From assembly GCA_030015575.1 (NCBI GenBank), contig JASDDO010000001.1, positions 514,967,772 to 515,031,771 on the forward strand: a DNA stretch of 64,000 nt. Reading direction: 5' to 3'. How positions within the stretch are numbered: the first letter of the stretch is position 1; every line of letters starts with the position of its first letter. Positions 12,161-21,639 of the stretch are shown here, piece after piece. The stretch comes from Agapanthus africanus. Its lineage: Eukaryota > Streptophyta > Magnoliopsida > Asparagales > Amaryllidaceae. The notes below the pieces were generated by a model, which worked only from the letters and a program-made list of their open reading frames with translations, was not told the origin of the DNA and searched no databases. Position numbers and translations under genes: made by a program.

Positions 12161-15100
12161 GAAACATCAAATGATTACGCTCCCGGAGTCCAAACACCCC
12201 GAACAAGCAGACCATCCGGATTATTGCTCCTATCACCGAGCGATAGGACATCCTCTCGAAGACTGCTTCACATTCAAAAACTGGGTTGAAGACCAATATC
12301 AGTAAGGCAGGTTCGCTCTATCCAGCAGTTGGAGGGTAACCCCACCACAGAAGCATGTTCCAAAACCAACGTACATAGCGAGGGTAGAACCGGATCAACA
12401 TCGGTCTTGGAAACGATCTCGTACCTGTCACGCGATAACGCTGTCAGAAGAAGGAGTACGCGAGGATATGGATGACCTCCCCTGGTGCTTCAAAAATGAA
12501 GATGAAGATGAGTTGATCTCAGAAATTCCACCGGCGCCAAAAGAGCTAGAAGATGGAATGCATACTACTGCGGACAACCTAAGGAAAATCGACTTGGGGA
12601 CGGCAAACGACCCAAGGCCTACGTTCGTCAGTGAGCTGCTATCCAAAGAACAGGTAGATACGCTAAAGGACGTGCTCATGCAATATAAAGATTGCTTCGC
12701 ATGGAACTATTCCGAGATGCCGGGGCTAGATCCAGAAATAGCGGTGCATAAATTGGCGATATCTCTGGATGTCAAGCCAATCAAACAAGCGCCAATAAGA
12801 ATGCGGCTCGAACTTGAAATGAGCATCAACGCCGAAGTCAAGAAGCTAATCGACTCCAGCTTCATCCAAGAAGTTCAATGCCCTGATTGGATCGCCAACA
12901 TCGTCCCAGTGATGAAGAAAAATGGAACGGTGCGCATCTGCGTGGACTTTCGGGACCTCAACAAAGCATGTCCGAAGGTTGACTTTCCCGTACCAGTTAC
13001 CGAGCTGATGATGGATAACACGTCCACTCACGAAGTCTTCTCCTTCATGAACGGCTCATCAGGGTACAATCAAATAAAGATGCATCCTGAAGACCAGAAG
13101 CATACCGCTTTCCGGACTCCTCTGGGCATATTCTGCTACAAAGTGATACCTTTCGGTCTGAACAACGCCGGCGCTACCTATCAGAGGGCCATGATGAAGA
13201 TCTTCGATGACCTCATATATGAAATCGTCGAATGCTATATCGACGACCTCGTGGTGAGAAGTAAATCGCACGGGGAGCATTAGGAGCATCTGGAGATAGT
13301 GTTCCAGTGCCTTCGGAAATACAATCTGAAGATGAACCCTCTCAAATGCGCGTTCGGAGTTTCCTCGGGCAAATTCCTAGGATTCATCGTACGACACCGG
13401 GCCATCGAAATAGACCCATCAAAGATCAAAGCGATAATGGAAATGTCTCCACCAAAAACTCTTGAGCAACTACGGTCTCTATAGGGAAAGCTCGCGTATA
13501 TCCGGCGGTTCATAGCCACTCTCTCCGGCAAATGCCGCCCCTACAGCCATTTAATGAAGAAGGGGACCCCTTTCGTCTGGGATTGTAAATGCCAGAGCGC
13601 ACTAGAAGAAATCAAGCAATACCTGCAGAATCCGCCGGTACTGACCGCTCCAGTCAAGGGAAAGCCTCTCATCCTGTACACAACCGCCCTTGAAGGTTCC
13701 TTAGGCGCACTATGGGCACAGGAAAATGACCAAGGGAAAGAGAGAGCCCTCTACTATTTGAGTCGAGTTCTCTTGGGGGCAGAAAATAACCACTCCCCCA
13801 TCGAAAAACACTGCCTGGCGCTAATCTTCGCGATAACGAAGCTTCGGCACTATGCATTGGCGCATGAGGTCCACCTCATATCAAAAGTGGACCCTCTCAA
13901 ATATTTGATGTCAAGAGCCATACTAACAGGACGGCTCGCTAAATAGGCCCTCCTCTTGATAGAGTTCTCGATAACATACCGACCTCTCAAGGCAGTGAAG
14001 GGCCAGGCCATCGCCGACTTCCTCGCTGAGCATCCGATACCTGCCGATTCACTCCTAAATTGCAAATTGCCAGACGAGCACGCGTCTGACACGGTCGACA
14101 GGGAAAAAGGAGAGAGTGACATCCGATGGGAACTCTACTTCGATGGGGCATCTTCCATGAAGAAGCGAAAGCACAGCTCCCCCATAATCAAATCTGGGGT
14201 ATGCCTTATCTTCGTGACTCCACAAGAAGGGATAATGCGCTTTTCCTTCTCCTTAACAGAGCCGAGAACAAACAATGAAGCCGAATATGAAGCTTTGATA
14301 ACAGGTCTTGAGATCGCCGTCGACATGGGAATCGAAAACCTCCTCATATACGGAGACTCCCAGCTGGTCGTTAGTCAAGTAAATGGCGACTATCAAACGT
14401 GCAAACCAGAGTTGGTAAAGTACGGCGAGAAAGTACAACAATTGCTGACTCAAATTCCTTCCTACGTTCTGGAAAGCATACCGTGTACAGAAAATAGCAA
14501 AGCAGATCCGTTAGCTAAACTCGCTAAAAAACTGGCTGACGAAAACCTCGATGACATAAGGATCGTTGTGCAAATCCGTCGGGTTCTTGCACCAGCGGAA
14601 ATATCTCCGGTGTCGTCTGAAAAAAAGGAAGCGACCAAGCAAACAGCCCTACAAATAGAGGACCAGGAAAAGGCCAAGGATTGGAGAGAAGTCTTTATAG
14701 ACTACTTCAAATCCCGTCGAACACCTGATGATGCATCCTCGAGACATCAGCTCATGAAACGAGCTCTGTCTTTTGCCTTCGCCAATGACACGCTGTATAA
14801 GAGATCATTCGACTCTCTATGGCTGAGATGCCTGGGACCAGAAGAAGCAAGGACGGTCATCCAAGAAACTCACGACGGACTTTGCGGTTCTCATCAAGCT
14901 GGGCCAAAGATGAAGCTGAAGATCAAAAGAATGGGCTACTATTGGCCCATGATGATTCTGGACTGCCTTGAATACGCGAAGCAATGCCATTCGTGCCAGA
15001 TTCATGAAGACTTCATCCACCAGCATCCAAACCCGCTACACCCAATAGTGGCTAGCTGGCCGTTCGAAATGTGGGGAACCGACATAATTGGGCCCATAGA

Positions 15101-15923
15101 ACCAGCATCGTCCGGAGGACATCAGTTCATATTGGCGACAACCGATTACTTCTCTAAGTGGGCAGAAGCAGTACCGCTAAGAGAAGTGAAGACAGAGAAT
15201 ATCCTCCATTTCTTCAAGACACACGTTATTTATCGGTTCGGCACTCCGCGATGGATTATCTCCGATAACGGGCCAGCCTACAGAAGTCACAAAATCAGCC
15301 GCTTCGCACAGCAGCATAACATAGACTGGAGATACTCTTCGGTCTATAATCCCGGAGCTAACGGTCTAGCTGAGGCTTTCAACAAGACCTTGACGAAGAT
15401 CATAAAAAAGACGGTGTCCAGAAACAGAAAAGATTGGCACGAGAGACTGCATGAAGCTCTCTGGGCTTATCGGACCACGTTCAAAACGGCCACGAATACA
15501 ACGCCGTATGCATTGGTATTCGGCACTGAAGCAGTACTCCCCTTAGAGATAAAGCTACCCTCCCTACGAGTGGCGGTTCATTATGAGCTGACAGACGAAG
15601 AGAATGCTCATCTTCGGCTTGAGGAGCTCGATGCCCTCGATGAAACTCGTCTCATGGCGCAACAAAACCTAAAAGCTTACAAAGAAAAGATGACGCACTC
15701 ATACAAAAGATTGACTAGACCGAGGACATTTCGCCAAGGCGAACTTGTGCTAGTGGTCAAGAGACCTATGATCCCCAATCGTGCCAAACGAGGGGAGTTC
15801 GAGCCGAATTATGAAAGCTCGTACATCATAAACAAGGTCTACCAAGATGGGGCTTACTTGCTCATGAATATGCATGGCGAAAGACCCTTCCGACCAATAA
15901 ATGGCCGATTCCTTAAGAAGTAC
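12161..15923 (+). pseudogene. Element A knuckle, RT, RNase H, archaeal RNase H and integrase (fossil)
   Basis: Sequence resumes after the copia insertion at the point where it broke off. First comes a CHHC knuckle (YCSYHRAIGHPLEDC near 12220). RT (about 12480-13540) has DFRDLNKACP and the catalytic YIDD. RNase H (about 13560-14020) has YYLSRVLLGAE. The archaeal-type RNase H (about 14120-14520) has WELYFDGASS, NNEAEYEAL and YGDSQLVVSQVNGDY. Integrase (about 14700-15900) has a CHSC zinc pair, WGTDIIGP, SDNGPAY and the glutamate in GLAEAFNK. The region has a few breaks. It ends where element B's LTR begins, so the last residues readable in this frame come from B and not A. Confidence 0.88.
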
Positions 15924-15976
15924 TGTTTCCTGATTTAAAATCAAGAAAGCCCACGGAAGAGGCTTCAGAAAAGGGT

Positions 15977-16335
15977 CACGTGCTCACACGTGACCAGCAG
16001 TCACGTGTTGGCACGTGACATCTAAATGCATCGACAAGGCAAATTCAGTTTCCCAACTACATCAAAGAAAAGGGCTTCAGAAAGGGTCACGTGCTCCCAC
16101 GTGACCAGGGTCACGTGTTGGCACGTGACACTCGAAAGCAGCAGACTCAATTCCCTGATTGGATCAAGAAAAAGGCTCCAGGCCAGGGTCACGTGCTCAC
16201 ACGTGACCAGTTGTCACGTGGTGGCACGTGACAGCTAAGCAACGACCAGAAAGTAGAGCGCAGAAAGAAAGAAGAGGGCTCGTTCTAAGGGGGTCACGTG
16301 CCCACACGTGACCAAGGGTCACGTGGTCACACGTG
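15977..16335. promoter_or_regulatory. Array of 16 G-boxes upstream of the LTR TATA box
   Basis: Sixteen CACGTG hexamers fall in 360 bases, in four groups of four, each group beginning GGGTCACGTG. CACGTG is the G-box bound by plant bHLH (PIF, MYC) and bZIP factors. The array ends about 310 bases before the TATA box at 16645. The 3' LTR has the same array at 40059-40417 with 15 intact sites. Confidence 0.8.
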
Positions 16336-16644
16336 ACCGGCTTTCAAAGCCTATCTGTTAACAGAAATTAAATTCTGAGAAAAGACCTCTTAAATCTTTC
16401 CAAAGCAACCGATTAAATTAAAGATTTAAAGGTGATTAAATACCATCTGTCTATGGGAAAATCTCGAATTTGGAAATATTTCCCCTTTAAATCTAACCGA
16501 AATAACAAAGGAGAATCTCTGGATTTAAAATCCAATGGTGAATAAAATTCACCTAATAATCCAAAGGTCCAAAACAAATGGTGAATACAAATCAAATCTC
16601 TCAATGAAAGATTCGCCAAAACTAATTGATTCGGCTGCTTCTCC

Positions 16645-16653
16645 TATAAATAG
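16645..16653 (+). promoter_or_regulatory. LTR TATA box of element B
   Basis: TATAAATAG lies in a small palindrome (CTCCTATAAATAGGAG) about 720 bases into the LTR. The same box occurs at 40727-40735 in the 3' LTR. Transcription of the element should start some 30 bases downstream. Confidence 0.75.
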
Positions 16654-16822
16654 GAGCCAAGAGACACAGCGAAAAAAAAAGGGAGAGAGAAAGGCAGAAA
16701 GGAATCGAGACAAAAAAGAGGGGAGCCTTGATACTTTGGAGAAATTTGGATCTTCTGCAAAAGAAAACCCTAGGTAAGAAGGGGAAGGCCTTTTTGAAAG
16801 GAAAAGAAAGTTTAATTCTCAA

Positions 16823-17345
16823 CAGAGTTTGACTCTGATATAAAAATAGAAGAACATAGTTCTCTCTTTGGTGGAGGATCTGTAAAGTGCACATCTCCCC
16901 TTGAGTTGAGAATTTAATTCTCAATGGGTTGAGATCCTGCCATGCAGACCCAAAGCATAGAGAGGGAATGTAAGCACGGGAATTTAATTCACACAGAACT
17001 ATAGGAATTTAATTCCTTTAAAATAAAATTAGGGTTTGACCCTGTGAATGAGCAGAATCAGGGTTTAACCCTAGTTAGGAACTTAGTTCTGTTAAAACAA
17101 CAGGAATTTAATTCCCTTAATCTCATTCCCCAGAATAATTCTTTAACAGAGAGTGGGAGTTTAATTCCTTAAAACTTTTATTAGGGTTTAACCCTATTCA
17201 GTTCTTCACATATATGAGGAATTTAATTCTACAGAAAATTCAGAGTTCGACTCTATCCCAGAATATAAATCTTCAAAAGGAAGTAGGAATTTAATTCCTC
17301 TGAAATTATTGCCAGGGTTCAACCCTACGAGGAATTTAATTCCTG
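16823..17345. repeat. Run of micro-palindromes with changing arms (LTR B, R/U5)
   Basis: About a dozen short self-complementary words follow each other. They include CAGAGT/ACTCTG (16823-16837), TTGAGAATT/AATTCTCAA (16906-16924), AGGGTT/AACCCT, AGGAATT/AATTCCT and GGAAC/GTTCT. The core is usually T, TTAA or TTCAA, while the arms differ between neighbours but still pair. The block repeats at about 40903-41430 in the 3' LTR. Confidence 0.75.
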
Positions 17346-17390
17346 AAAGGGATTAACAGATCTTCTAAAAAACATACATAGAGGCAGGGT

Positions 17391-17592
17391 CACGTGTCAC
17401 CACGTGACCCCCAAAAAGATCTACAGAAAAGCCCCTTTGAGGCAGTGCCTCACGTGACCCACGTGACCCTTGGCAGAGGCTTTAACATACTCCATTTAAA
17501 CACCTGTCACGTGATGGCACGTGATGCTCCAAAAGATGCGATATTCTCAGCAGAACAAATGAAGGGAGGGCGCCCTCACGTGCTACCACGTG
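17391..17592. promoter_or_regulatory. Second G-box array, downstream of the TATA box
   Basis: Eight CACGTG sites form four close pairs in 200 bases, inside the transcribed part of the LTR. They repeat at 41471-41672 in the 3' LTR. Together with the upstream array the LTR carries 24 G-boxes. Confidence 0.75.
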
Positions 17593-17604
17593 ACCCCTCT
17601 TGCC

Positions 17605-17830
17605 TTAGCGTCTAACGCTAAATTGGAACCCCTGAATCCAGTGTTAAAACACTGTTTGGCCTTAGTGTTCAACACTAATCAAAGAGCTTTATTTGCAGTG
17701 TTCAACACTGATTACCTTAGTGTTTAACACTAATTTGAGATCTCTGCTTCCAGTGTTCTGATCTGTTTTAGTGTTTAACACTAATTTGAAAGCCTTGTTG
17801 CTGGTGTTTAACACCAACTATCTTTTAGGC
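17605..17830. repeat. AGTGTT/AACACT palindrome block
   Basis: Successive inverted words include TTAGCG/CGCTAA, CAGTGTT/AACACTG, TTAGTGTT/AACACTAA and TGGTGTT/AACACCA, separated by 15-25 bases of unique sequence. Arms change in step on both sides. The 3' LTR carries three further palindromes (41905-41980). Confidence 0.75.
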
Positions 17831-17983
17831 ATTGGCCCAATTGGCTAAATGGCCAGAGGCAAAGCCTCTCCTTCAATGGACCAATAGAGGGCCAATATTT
17901 TAGACTTAGCCCAAACTGGCCATAAGTCCTCAAATCATCTTGAACTGAGCACATCTGCTCTTTCAACCCACTCATTGGTTCAA

Positions 17984-18058
17984 GGGTACATCTCTGAACT
18001 CCTCTGATATTTGTTGTTGTAATCCTTCAACGTCTTCAGAGAGGTGACGGGTCCCGAC
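17984..18058. other. Conserved two-tier hairpin block, copy 1
   Basis: The block runs from GGGTACATCTC to GACGGGTCCCGA. The outer stem is CTCTGA with TCAGAG and the inner stem is GTTG with CAAC around the loop TAATCCTT. Matching blocks lie at 18479-18553, 36267-36340, 42134-42208, 42680-42754, 54562-54636 and 56325-56399. Confidence 0.75.
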
Positions 18059-18177
18059 AACCACACATCAACACGGACTGTGGGGTCCTTAAACTCATGG
18101 ACTTATGCGTCCCTAAACCAAGATACGGACTGTGGGGTCCTTAAACCCGCGGACTTATGCGTCCTTAAACTACTAAT

Positions 18178-18290
18178 GGACCACCATGTCCCTAAACTGG
18201 TAATGGACCACCATGTCCCTAAATTGGAAATGGACCACCATGTCCCTAAACTGGTAATGGACCACCATGTCCCTAAACTGGAACAATAGA
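18178..18290. repeat. 27 bp tandem repeat, four units
   Basis: GGACCACCATGTCC starts at 18178, 18205, 18232 and 18259, an exact 27 bp period. Each unit has GGAC and GTCC as inverted ends. The 3' LTR has three units near 42405-42482. The open frame across it comes only from a period divisible by three. Confidence 0.85.
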
Positions 18291-18478
18291 GCCCAAACGC
18301 TCTTTTGTCGGATCTAAACGATCCCGTTAAGTCGATCTTAGTCCCAAACTGGACTAACGTATCCTTAACAACCGTTTAACTTGATCTTAGCTTCAAATAT
18401 GGCTAACGTATTCTTAAACCTTCAAACAGACTTTAGTCCCAAATTGGACTATGGATCACCCAACCAACTTTGGTCCAA

Positions 18479-18553
18479 GGGTACATCTCTGAACTCCTCT
18501 GACACCTGTCGTTGTAATCCTTCAACGTCGTCAGAGGGGTGACGGGTCCCGAC
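18479..18553. other. Conserved two-tier hairpin block, copy 2
   Basis: This copy has the longest outer stem of the set, CCTCTGAC with GTCAGAGG, and an inner stem CGTTG with CAACG around TAATCCTT. It has the same flanks as the copy at 17984. Confidence 0.75.
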
Positions 18554-18889
18554 GGCCATACATTCAATGGACCACTATGTCCCTAAACTGGAACAATAGA
18601 GCCCCCAAATGCTCTTTTGTCAGATCTAAACGATCCCGTTAAGTTGATCTTAGTCTCAAATTAGACTAACGTATCCTTAACAAACGTTTGAGTTGATCTT
18701 AGACTCAAATATGGCTAACGTATCCTCAAACCAAAACCCCAAAACCAAATCTAAGAAAATACGGATTTGGGCTAATCCACGTCCTACGGGCAACGACATA
18801 AATTAGTCTCCGTATACAATCCACGGGCAACCAAAAACATAATAAACACCCACGACACGAAGTGACCATCTGGAGAAGGAGAAAGTTGT

Positions 18890-18936
18890 TACCGCGATGC
18901 GGTAGCGTAATTAACTGCAGGGGCTTGCGCTTGCAG
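18890..18936. other. Paired U5 hairpins near the LTR end
   Basis: TACCGC-GAT-GCGGTA (18890-18904) is followed by a CTGCAG...TTGCAG stem (18915-18936). The same pair occurs in LTR B 3' (43091-43137), LTR A (55101-55141, loop TAT) and LTR C (56856-56902, loop AAT). Stems are kept or nearly kept while loops vary. Confidence 0.7.
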
Positions 18937-19154
18937 GGAAAAGCGTCCCCACAATCAAAAACCCCTCAAACGAGGGGGAATCTGACGAAGTCTGCTACAT
19001 CGGCCGCATCTGTTTAAACCTTCGATATATGGTGCCATAAATCAACTTGGCATCTTCGGAGAGGTGAACGGATAGCACCAATTAGCATCTGCCCCGAATC
19101 TCAGTGCCAAGATATCGCAGTCTTGTGCGCCGTCTTTCGGAGGGGAACAGATTC

Positions 19155-19171
19155 TGGCACGCCCGGTGGGA
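19155..19171 (+). other. Probable primer binding site of element B
   Basis: TGGCACGCCCGGTGGGA begins five bases after the LTR end. It starts with TGG, as a complement to a tRNA CCA end must, and resembles primer sites of other plant Tat elements. I cannot name the tRNA with certainty. Confidence 0.7.
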
Positions 19172-19238
19172 CCTTTTCCTCTTTCCACTCCACACTTCGT
19201 GTGTCGTGATTCGCGAACCAATCGCGGTACGCTAATGG

Positions 19239-19892
19239 TTGCCCTTGAGTTTCAAGATACTAAGACTTGGCGTCCTGCTTATTGTCGAAAGCAAAGAATC
19301 GATAGCTTCTACTTCTGCGAAACGCTCCAACTGCTCTGACTGCAATTGCAACCAACGCTCTGCCTCGCCAGGAGGTATAGCCTACGGACCCCAAGCTGCT
19401 TCGCTATTCACAATGCCCGTGGAACAGGTCACTCGAGCCACCACAGGATTGTTTTTTGGGACCATGCTCCCATCGACAAGCTTCACCGTGGCGGTGCTGA
19501 CAGAGGAAGCTCCCAAGAAGTCGGTCTTTGATCGTCTTACCCCTGCCGTGGCCCCTCTCAACGGGTCGCCCAACACCAGCGCCTCGGTCTTCTCTAGATT
19601 GGGCCAAGACTCCTATGGACCCACAATGAGGCCTACAATCCCAGAGAAGGTTGCTTCTAAGAAAGTGACCGGTCCTGCTCCTGAAGTCGTCAAAGCGGCT
19701 TCCCTTGCCACAAAGTCGGTCTTTACAAGATTGACGGCTCCAGCTCCCGCTCCTGCTATCCAAAGGACGCCGGTCTTTGACAGGCTAACACCAGCAACGA
19801 CCCCCCACCTACATAGGGAGCAAGACGAAGCTATTCTCACCGCTGAACCAACGCCGTCCGCTCGACACGCTCGACGTCGCCACTGGCGTTGA
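19239..19892 (+). CDS. Leader ORF upstream of gag in element B
   Basis: This open frame of 217 codons lies between primer site and gag. It has no enzymatic motif. Its middle and end carry four spaced copies of a short peptide of the type [ST][PV]VFxRL (KSVFDRLTP, ASVFSRLGQ, KSVFTRLTA, TPVFDRLTP, near 19517, 19584, 19714 and 19768). They are separated by proline- and alanine-rich stretches, and the tail is basic (RHARRRHWR). The repeated peptide suggests a linear binding motif or a disordered part of the gag precursor. Tat elements are known to carry extra ORFs before gag, but this one may equally be the gag N-terminal region. The start chosen is the first ATG of the frame, and other starts are possible. 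Confidence 0.5.
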   Translation: MPLSFKILRLGVLLIVESKESIASTSAKRSNCSDCNCNQRSASPGGIAYGPQAASLFTMPVEQVTRATTGLFFGTMLPSTSFTVAVLTEEAPKKSVFDRLTPAVAPLNGSPNTSASVFSRLGQDSYGPTMRPTIPEKVASKKVTGPAPEVVKAASLATKSVFTRLTAPAPAPAIQRTPVFDRLTPATTPHLHREQDEAILTAEPTPSARHARRRHWR

Positions 19893-19943
19893 GTAAGGAA
19901 GGCTGGGGGCAACTCCCCCTCTGGGCTAACTCCACCAGCCCCG

Positions 19944-21639
19944 ATGGCAGAAGTTAATGCTGCTGTTCCAACTGGGAACAGCTTTGAGATGCTAAATAAG
20001 GTGCGTAGGAATTCTCCTACCGCGATGCTAAAGAGGTCTCCTCCTCCACTAAAAAAGGTTGCGGAAATAAAGCCAGAACAGCCCCGATCCCCACAACGGC
20101 TGTCTTCCAGAATCTATAAGGTTTGGCGGCAGGCCCGAGACTCGATGATCGATCCAAACTTCTCCCGCCAACACAAGAAGCTGAAAATCCAACAGGAAGC
20201 CAGTTACCAGGCTAAACCACGAAACACTGTCTGGGTGCCCGTCTCAACGGCCCCCTCAACTGCCACTGCTCATAAAAGGAGGAAGCCAGAGAAGATCCCC
20301 CAGCCTGCAACGACAGCTAAAGGCACTAATCCCAGACGCCCTAAGTCTGGGGGCATGATGGTCCATACCGTATACATGGCGTCAGGAAAGGAAGACGGCC
20401 GTGCGTCTACAGGTCATAGACCGCTTACACGGTCGGTGACCAAAGCTCAGGAGCAACAGCAAAAGCTCCAGGAAATGATGAATGCTATGGCCGCACTTAC
20501 CGGGCCAAAAGAAAACCCAGAAACGTCCTCAGACGAACGCCAGGAGGAAGAAACCGACGCTGAGTTCCTTCGCCGAATATTGGAGAAGAAGGACAAAGAG
20601 GCCGCTGAACAAGCAGCCAACATACAGCGTATGGGCCTTCTCTTCCAAGATATGATAGGAATGATGATCCAACAAGACCCACCCGCTGAGGATCCCCCGA
20701 TCGTCCTTGAAGACGACAAGGGGGAACGTCAAATCTACCACCGGCCCTCTCAACGGCCAAGGAGGAGACAATCTCTAAGGCTGATTTGGTCGATTATATA
20801 GCCCAGCAAATCCGGGTTCATCACGCGACTGAGGCAGCTGGTCAAGTCGTAAAAACGGGCCGGCCGTATCTAAGCTGGTATGACCAAATCAGGTACCCGC
20901 CGGGTTACACAATTCCCAAGTTCCATGTTTACAAAGGGACCGGCAATCCCCACCAACATGTCGCCCAGTTCAGGGCCCTTTGCGGTAACACCGGCGGTGA
21001 TGATAAACTGTTGCTTCGCCAGTTCGTGGGCAGCCTATCAGAAACAGCGTTCGAATGGTATTCAGAACTCCCGAACGATTCTATCAAGACGTTCGCTGAA
21101 ATGGAGTTGCTATTCACTCAGCGATTCGCAAGCGCCAGCGAACGCACTCCAATAACTGCATTGATTAACGCCAGGGTAAAACCAGGCGAAACTTGGGTCC
21201 AGTATGCTATACGCTGGCGGAATTTGTGGTTAAAATGCGAGCAACGCATTGAGGAAGCGCCCGCGGTGGGCATGTTCGTGGGAACCCTAGACCCTCAAGC
21301 AACTATCTCCCAGTTTATGATGTTCTTTAAGCCGACCACATTCCAGGCTTTAATCGACAAGTTGGCTCAGATGGACCAGATGGGTCATAGGCCACCTCCC
21401 CCGAAGCCAGAACCTCGGAATGACAAGGGTAAGGGAAAGGCCACCTTCGTCGCGAATGCTCAGCAGCAACCCAATGCCCCAAAGCTGACGGATCAACTGG
21501 AAGAAAGACGTCGGTATTATAATGAGAAGATGAAGCGTCCCTACTCGTTCCCACGGGACAAGACGAAGCGGCTATTCGAGCTGGCAGTACGCAACAGACT
21601 TATAAACCTACCAAATCCAAGGCGACCGCCACAACCCAC
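19944..21639 (+). pseudogene. Element B gag region (fossil)
   Basis: The first part is basic and low in complexity, then a glutamine- and glutamate-rich coiled-coil-like stretch appears (about 20430-20650). The second part holds the plant retrotransposon gag domain. Its features are KFHVYKGTGNPHQHVAQFRA, LLRQFVGSLSETAFEWYSEL, MELLFTQRFAS and GETWVQYAIRWRNL (about 20850-21330). A basic tail with PYSFPRDKTKRLFELAVR leads towards the nucleocapsid knuckle, but the nested solo LTR splits the element there, at 21640. The region has at least one break. Confidence 0.85.

Larger units (their letters stand above)
15924..19149 (+). repeat. 5' LTR of element B
   Basis: The LTR starts TGTTTCCTGATTT and ends GAGGGGAACA. 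From left to right it holds a G-box array, a TATA box, a run of micro-palindromes, a second G-box array, AGTGTT/AACACT palindromes and 27 bp repeats. Two copies of a conserved two-tier hairpin block and a pair of U5 hairpins complete it. Compared with the 3' copy it lacks about 70 bp of palindromes near 17826 and about 90 bp of GGAC...GTCC units near 18170. Confidence 0.93.
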
